This document shows positions 13,961 through 18,756 of a DNA stretch of 18,756 nt, in pieces. The stretch lies in NCBI GenBank assembly GCA_002338505.1, contig DDIK01000207.1:1-18756 (forward strand), given 5' to 3'. Made by a program: the position numbers and the translations under genes. Each line of letters begins with the position of its first letter. Within the stretch, counting starts at the first letter, position 1. Below the pieces are notes generated by a model. The model did not search any database. It was given only the letters and a program-made list of their open reading frames with translations, and had not been told where the DNA came from. The DNA is from Bacteriovorax sp. UBA1852. Its GTDB lineage: Bacteria > Bdellovibrionota > Bacteriovoracia > Bacteriovoracales > Bacteriovoracaceae.

Positions 13961-15592
13961 TTATTCTTCTAATCCAAGTATATCGTTATCTTTTTTCTTT
14001 CGTCTTCTATTCAGCATCCAATGCCACATTGAACCAAAAACTAATAATAGAGAACCTAAATATTTAATTGGTCGACCTTGATCGACATTCACACTTAAGG
14101 TCGAACTGTACTGACCAGAGTCTGGGTCTTGAGAGTAAGAAGCCTGATAGAAGGTAAAGCCATCGAACTTAAGAGGATTATTCATGAAGACGTGATGCTG
14201 TTCATTTCCATCTTTTTTAAAGAGATTAACAAAACTCTCATAACTTGCAGGGTTATTGGTTCCTGGGTCTTTGTCCATTTTAAACTTTGTAAGTGTTAGC
14301 TCAAAAGGTAAATTATGGGACTTCTTTGTGAGGTATATTCTAGTCTCAACACCATCTATAAGGAGATTGAGGGGCTTTTCGTTGGTGAGCCAATAACTCT
14401 GGTCTCTAACTTTAATTCTTGCGGCTTTGAGATTACCGATAACAACGGAGCCATTTTCTTGAACTGGAAGTACCTTCTTTGGAAAAGTCAAAGGAGCTTT
14501 TCTGTCACCGTGATTAGTCATTGATAATTCAAATCCCATCCATGGTAAGTCAACCTTCTTTTCTAGATTGATATTTTCACTTATCCACTTCTCACTGTCT
14601 TTGTCGAAGTAAGCAAGGGCTTTTCCAAATAAGAAAAGATGCGGTTTATCTTTAAAAAGATCCATTGAGAAGGCCCTAAAAGGAGAGTTCATTATGGGCT
14701 TTAGTTCGACATCCATTGCCCATGGAGATAGATCTGGTAGAAAAGAGTACACTAGACCTTCATGATTAAGAGCAAAGAATCTCTTTCCACTACTTGTTTT
14801 TTGGACTTGGATATTTTTTTCATCTAATGTGAAGCACTCTTCTTTCTTTGAATCCCAAATAATAATTCCAGACTGATTTTTCTTTTGAAAGCAGTTGAAC
14901 ATACCATACGGAAGATAAGTAATATTGAGAAGGCCCATTGTCATAGAGGATTTGTAGTCAAATGCCTCTGGATGCAGGCTTAGTGTAAAATCTTGAGTAA
15001 CATTTGGATTCGCTAAAACATAGGTTGAAGAGTGGATAAAGTTAAGTTTTTCAGTCTTCTTTGTCTCAGACTTTGCCCACTTTGTTTCTTTCTCTGCAAA
15101 TGGGTAGTAGTCTTCAACCTTAATGTCTCCGTATTCGATACCTATATTTTTATCAAATGGAGTGTAAGGAAGATTCAGTGTTGCTCGAGTATTCTTTTCA
15201 GGTGCTATAATCTCAATAACATCAGTATTGAGAACGACGGTTCTTGTAGGGCTATTTGGAGGTAAATGAATTGTACCATCAATTCCAGCAATATAAGTGA
15301 CAAATGATCCTATCCCAATAGTTATGAGACCTGTGTGAATGACGTAGAATCCATAGAGTCGTTTTTTGGCAGGAAGTCTTGTAAATGTTGCAAATAAAAT
15401 ACTTAGAAACATGAAGAATTGGACACCCATGAATGCAGGTGTTTTATAAATGAGCCTATTGGCAAAATCCGTTCCGTAGTAACTCTCTACAAACGTTCCA
15501 ATTATCATCATGACTGAAAAAATCACAATAATGATAACTGCAAATTTTAAGCTACCAATCTTCTTCTCTATTTTATTATATAACTCTGTCAT
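13961..15592 (-). CDS. resB: System II cytochrome c maturation protein, ResB/Ccs1-like
   Basis: Partner of CcsA in system II cytochrome c biogenesis. 543 residues. Three N-terminal membrane helices (~16-36 with GTFVESYYG after it, ~53-70, ~82-104 with a His in VIHTGLITIG), a large periplasmic domain (~105-510) and a fourth helix (~513-530, containing a His) before a basic cytoplasmic tail (NRRRKKK). The ending NNPLKFDGFTFYQASY followed by a strand-rich stretch and the last helix is typical of ResB. Ribosome binding site GAGGA lies 4 nt before the ATG. It is followed after 14 bp by ccsA, and preceded after 80 bp by the DUF1624 gene on the same strand. CcdA- or thioredoxin-type partners are not in the window. 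Confidence 0.9.
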   Translation of the reverse strand: MTELYNKIEKKIGSLKFAVIIIVIFSVMMIIGTFVESYYGTDFANRLIYKTPAFMGVQFFMFLSILFATFTRLPAKKRLYGFYVIHTGLITIGIGSFVTYIAGIDGTIHLPPNSPTRTVVLNTDVIEIIAPEKNTRATLNLPYTPFDKNIGIEYGDIKVEDYYPFAEKETKWAKSETKKTEKLNFIHSSTYVLANPNVTQDFTLSLHPEAFDYKSSMTMGLLNITYLPYGMFNCFQKKNQSGIIIWDSKKEECFTLDEKNIQVQKTSSGKRFFALNHEGLVYSFLPDLSPWAMDVELKPIMNSPFRAFSMDLFKDKPHLFLFGKALAYFDKDSEKWISENINLEKKVDLPWMGFELSMTNHGDRKAPLTFPKKVLPVQENGSVVIGNLKAARIKVRDQSYWLTNEKPLNLLIDGVETRIYLTKKSHNLPFELTLTKFKMDKDPGTNNPASYESFVNLFKKDGNEQHHVFMNNPLKFDGFTFYQASYSQDPDSGQYSSTLSVNVDQGRPIKYLGSLLLVFGSMWHWMLNRRRKKKDNDILGLEE

Positions 15593-15672
15593 AGTGTCCT
15601 CATTATAAACAGATTGTTAGCACATCTACTAGCAAATGTATGTAAAGTTCATGTCAATTATCATCAGTTTTT

Positions 15673-16362
15673 TTACGATAAATAACTAGTATAGGCCCAT
15701 ATTATTCCATACATAATGGGCTGGTGAATGAGATAAATTGGAAGTGCCTTCTTGCCTAAGAAGAATATAACTTTTGTAAAAGAGTTTGTTGGTAACGAGA
15801 TCTCGTGAATACCGTAGTGTACGAAGAAAACACCAAGAAATGAATGTCCGACCCAAGGCCAGATAGGGATATAATCCATTGCGGCATGATTCATTTCATA
15901 AAATGGAATCTGAATATTTAAGACTTCAAGCATCATAAAGAAGTAAAACATGAAAAGAGAGAAGTGAGGCCTTTTTATGAAAGGCGTTATAATTAATGTC
16001 GAAAAGAAGATACAATGCAAAGTTCCAAAATAAACCCAATTGTTTTTGAACATAAGAAAAGTTGTGACACTTATTGCGATGGCACAAATTCCTACCTTGA
16101 GGAGTCTAAGTGTGTAGGGACGTGCTCTCAATGTCTTTCTATGGGCAAGCGTAAGAGACATGCCCATTGATATCATAAATAAGAAGACAATTAAGCGTGG
16201 TAGCCAATACCAGAAAAAGTCCTTCGAAAAATCAATGTCCACGTATCCAAATATATCGAGGTCATAGAACAAGTGAAAAAAGATCATAAGGACCACAGCG
16301 ACGCCGCGTAGGAAGTCTAGTGAGTTATATCTTATATTTTTAGCTGTGCTTTTTATTGGCAT
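15673..16362 (-). CDS. DUF1624 / HGSNAT-like multi-spanning membrane protein
   Basis: 229 residues, mostly hydrophobic, with about seven membrane helices. The N-terminal LDFLRGVAVVLMIFFHLFYDL (split here as LDFLRG ~15-20 and FFHLFYDL ~28-35, with His30), FGTLHCI (~112-118), IWPWVG (~147-152) and a final LIHQP (~211-215) are the landmarks of the small bacterial DUF1624 family, related to the catalytic domain of heparan-alpha-glucosaminide N-acetyltransferase and more distantly to other membrane acyltransferases. A membrane acyl-transfer role on an envelope sugar is possible but unproven. AGGAG is only 1 nt from the ATG, unusually close, yet no better in-frame start exists. It is first in the unit with resB and ccsA, though the 80-bp gap leaves separate transcription possible. 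Confidence 0.75.
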   Translation of the reverse strand: MPIKSTAKNIRYNSLDFLRGVAVVLMIFFHLFYDLDIFGYVDIDFSKDFFWYWLPRLIVFLFMISMGMSLTLAHRKTLRARPYTLRLLKVGICAIAISVTTFLMFKNNWVYFGTLHCIFFSTLIITPFIKRPHFSLFMFYFFMMLEVLNIQIPFYEMNHAAMDYIPIWPWVGHSFLGVFFVHYGIHEISLPTNSFTKVIFFLGKKALPIYLIHQPIMYGIIWAYTSYLS

Positions 16363-16437
16363 GCTCCTATTGTGTCTTTATAATATTTTAAATCAAAGTC
16401 GCGCACTTTTCTATCGTTAATAAGGATGTTTTCGCAA

Positions 16438-18756
16438 ATGAAGGTTTTTAAGTTTTTTACGTACTTCAAAATTATGCTCTCGATTATATTTATCGCTTTT
16501 TTATCTCTATGTGCGTTCATTTATATTACTATGCAATTATCAAAGCCTGTCATGGACGGAGAATTAATCATTAAAGGTTTAGATGCTGAGACTCAAATAC
16601 TTCGCGACAAAGAAGGTATACCTCATATTTATTCAAAGACACGTAAGGATATGTACTTCTCACTTGGTTTTGTTATGGCTTCTGATCGGCTCTTTCAATA
16701 TGATATTATAAGAAGAGCAGGTTCTGGTACTTTGTCTGAGGTTATTGGTGATAAGACAAAGAATGTTGATATTCTCTTTAGAACTCTTGGTGCAGACATT
16801 CACTTTAAAAATAAGCACCTCTCTCTACCACAAGAGGTTCAAGATGATCTCAATGCCTTTAGTCGCGGTTTAAATTACTATGCTTCTCATTATCCACTGC
16901 CAATAGAGTTTAAAATACTAGGTTATCAACCTAAGCCTTTCACGATAATGGATGCTTACTATGTCTATACATATATGGCGTATAGCTTTTCACCGATGCT
17001 CAAAGAAGATCTTCTCCATTCTCAAATATCACAAACTATAAAAAATAGAAGACTAGAATTATTAACAAGTAATGCTATCGATGATGAAATGAAGTATGTT
17101 CAAAAGTCATCTTGGGACATTGATGGTGCTATCTCTAGGGCCTTTGCTATTGATGATGTCTTAGGATACCTCGCGCCGATGGAGGGCTCGAATGCATGGA
17201 TGATTTCAGGGGATAAGACTAAAAGCGGTAAGCCTATTTTGTCTTCAGATCCGCATATCTCATTTTCACTACCAAATATTTGGTATGAGGCGCACTTAAA
17301 TTGTGAAGAAGATAACTACGAAATGTATGGCCATTTCTTACCTCTCATTCCATATCCGGCGCTTGGGCACAATAGAGATTATGGCTGGGGCCTTACAATG
17401 TCTTATACCGATGACCTCGATCTCTTTCAAGAAGAGATAGAGAATGAAAAGTTCATGCACGCTGGTGTTTTAAAAGATGTAAAAACTTTTAAAGAAATTA
17501 TAAAAATTAAAGGCGAAGAGGATTATCTTTACAATTTAAAATGGACCAGAGGTCCCATTGTGGATGAAGTCTTAAAGACAAAGAATGTGGCCATGAAGTG
17601 GGCCTTTTTTCATCCTGAAAATCAGCCCATCATGACATTTTATAAAATTAGTAGAAATGTTAATTCTTTAGATGACTTCAAAGAGGGGGTGAAACTTGGT
17701 AAATCACCTGGGCTTAATATTCTCTATGGAGATAAGAAAGGAAATATTGCTCAATTCGTCTATGGCACTTTTTTTCAGCGTTCTAATGCAAAGTCCAGTC
17801 ATGTGGTTGGAGATGCAAGAGACTTCATAACAGGTGAGTATGCATTTAAACTCAAGCATCATCGAATTAATCCAGAAGACGGAGTTTTAATTTCAACCAA
17901 TGATCGCCCGGATGAATCAAGAGTTATGCTAAAAGGGTTATGGTATCCAAAGAATCGTCATGATTCAGTAGAGCATCTATTAAATTTAAAAGAAAAATGG
18001 ACTCAAGAAATGATGACTGATGTGCAGACGTCTAATCTTGATATTTTTGCTAAGAGTTTTTCAGGTATTATGGTGCAAGACATTTCTTCATTTGAGCTGA
18101 CTGAAAATGAACATAAAATTCTTCATTACTTAAAAAGGTGGAATCATTTAAGTGATGTTCAAAGCATCGGAGCAACGATTTATCATAAAATTAACTATAC
18201 ACTTTTTCAGGAAATATTAGATGAAATGCCTAAGGAGATGCTTGATAAGTATGTCCTTTCAACAGGGTCTTGGTATTTTCTTCAAAGACTTCTTAATCTT
18301 CCAGATGATTTATGGTGGGATAAAGTCACTACAAAAGAAAAAGTAGAAAAGAGAAGAGATATATTGATTTTGGCCTATAGAAGAGCAATCAATCTCTTGC
18401 AGACTGAGCTTGGAAAAGACCCATCAAAGTGGCAATGGGGAAAAATTCATACGATTAGCTTTCCACATCCTCTTGGACTTTCAAAAGTTCTAGGTAAGTT
18501 CTTTAATCTAGGACCATATCCTATTGGTGGAGCAATTAATGTCATCAATCATAATAGAAGAAAGGGTTATCTTGACGGGCATGCTGTGAAATCAGGCCCT
18601 AGTACAAGAAGAATTGTCGACTTTGCACGACCCGAGAACTCCCTTGGAATCTTACCTCTTGGTAACTCCGGTCACCAGCTGAGTCCGTTCTTTGATAATC
18701 AAAGACAGCGATTTATTGACGGTGAATATCGTTATCAATTGCTTAATAAGATAGAT
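16438..18756 (+). CDS. Penicillin acylase-family (S45) Ntn hydrolase, 3' end outside window
   Basis: 773 codons are in the window, open to the right edge, and probably only a few are missing because the typical C-terminal GNSGHQLSP segment followed by a FIDGEY segment is already present. N-terminal membrane helix or uncleaved signal (~10-32), so the enzyme acts in the periplasm. The alpha part contains ASDRLFQYD and RRAGSGTLSEVIG. The precursor is expected to self-cleave before Ser251 (TCG at 17188-17190) in EGSNAWM; SGKPILSSDPH follows, as in the family. WQWGKIH, FPHPLG and GPYPIGG lie near the end. Members hydrolyse amide bonds in penicillins or acyl-homoserine lactones; the substrate here cannot be told. 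Start: ATG 16438 with AAGGA 11 nt upstream; ATG 16426 is in frame but has AAGG directly abutting it. Confidence 0.9.
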   Translation, partial: MKVFKFFTYFKIMLSIIFIAFLSLCAFIYITMQLSKPVMDGELIIKGLDAETQILRDKEGIPHIYSKTRKDMYFSLGFVMASDRLFQYDIIRRAGSGTLSEVIGDKTKNVDILFRTLGADIHFKNKHLSLPQEVQDDLNAFSRGLNYYASHYPLPIEFKILGYQPKPFTIMDAYYVYTYMAYSFSPMLKEDLLHSQISQTIKNRRLELLTSNAIDDEMKYVQKSSWDIDGAISRAFAIDDVLGYLAPMEGSNAWMISGDKTKSGKPILSSDPHISFSLPNIWYEAHLNCEEDNYEMYGHFLPLIPYPALGHNRDYGWGLTMSYTDDLDLFQEEIENEKFMHAGVLKDVKTFKEIIKIKGEEDYLYNLKWTRGPIVDEVLKTKNVAMKWAFFHPENQPIMTFYKISRNVNSLDDFKEGVKLGKSPGLNILYGDKKGNIAQFVYGTFFQRSNAKSSHVVGDARDFITGEYAFKLKHHRINPEDGVLISTNDRPDESRVMLKGLWYPKNRHDSVEHLLNLKEKWTQEMMTDVQTSNLDIFAKSFSGIMVQDISSFELTENEHKILHYLKRWNHLSDVQSIGATIYHKINYTLFQEILDEMPKEMLDKYVLSTGSWYFLQRLLNLPDDLWWDKVTTKEKVEKRRDILILAYRRAINLLQTELGKDPSKWQWGKIHTISFPHPLGLSKVLGKFFNLGPYPIGGAINVINHNRRKGYLDGHAVKSGPSTRRIVDFARPENSLGILPLGNSGHQLSPFFDNQRQRFIDGEYRYQLLNKID

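Noticed and set aside
15652..15657. Minus-strand TTGACA upstream of resB
   Set aside because: No -10-like hexamer lies 16-18 bp downstream; the TATAAT near 15602-15607 is much too far from it and would place the start on the ribosome binding site.
1..18756. tRNA, rRNA, CRISPR, insertion sequence, prophage or toxin-antitoxin content
   Set aside because: No repeat arrays, transposase or integrase motifs, terminal repeats or cloverleaf-like segments were seen on reading both strands; nearly all the length is taken by recognisable chromosomal genes.

Overview
The window comes from an AT-rich bacterial chromosome (low G+C judged by eye, not computed). The gene content is ordinary Gram-negative chromosome: signal peptides, an outer-membrane-type beta-barrel, system II cytochrome c maturation, a type III glutamine synthetase and a mycobacterial-type SerC. 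This mixture, with lone unclustered housekeeping genes such as murD, would fit a Bdellovibrionota (Bacteriovorax/Halobacteriovorax-like) genome. That placement is an impression from gene flavour and codon use, not proof. I see no phage, insertion sequence, CRISPR, tRNA or rRNA.

Left part (1-4932). The 3' half of an M61 glycyl-aminopeptidase-like protease with a PDZ domain runs off the left edge. It converges, with overlapping stop codons, on an Sfp/EntD-type phosphopantetheinyl transferase. A possible 49-residue exported peptide lies divergently next to it. Then comes glnN (type III glutamine synthetase) with a recognisable promoter. A perfect 12-bp hairpin separates glnN from a convergent secreted SMP-30-like beta-propeller gene.

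Middle (5017-9771). On the minus strand lie a stand-alone ParB-like DNA-binding protein and a tightly coupled pair: a METTL25/RRNAD1-type methyltransferase (upstream) and a short-chain dehydrogenase. A lone murD diverges from the methyltransferase over a 35-bp gap. The 225 bp after murD hold what may be a small exported gene broken by a frameshift.

Right part (9774-18756). A minus-strand pair encodes a beta-barrel protein and a matrixin-like zinc protease, with stop and start overlapping by one base; the protease ends in a Cys-Gly / hydrophobic / basic tail. Divergent from them is serC. It ends at a strong GC-rich hairpin whose far arm also encodes the last residues of ccsA on the other strand. 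The minus-strand cluster DUF1624 membrane protein -> ResB-like -> CcsA-like looks like a cytochrome c maturation operon. A penicillin-acylase-family Ntn hydrolase diverges from it and runs off the right edge.

The points most worth a second look are the bacterial METTL25-like protein coupled to an SDR, the barrel/metalloprotease pair with its C-terminal tail, the parA-less ParB-like protein with a charged insertion, the terminator embedded in the ccsA coding end, and two small-ORF candidates. I do not see a convincing new multi-gene system.
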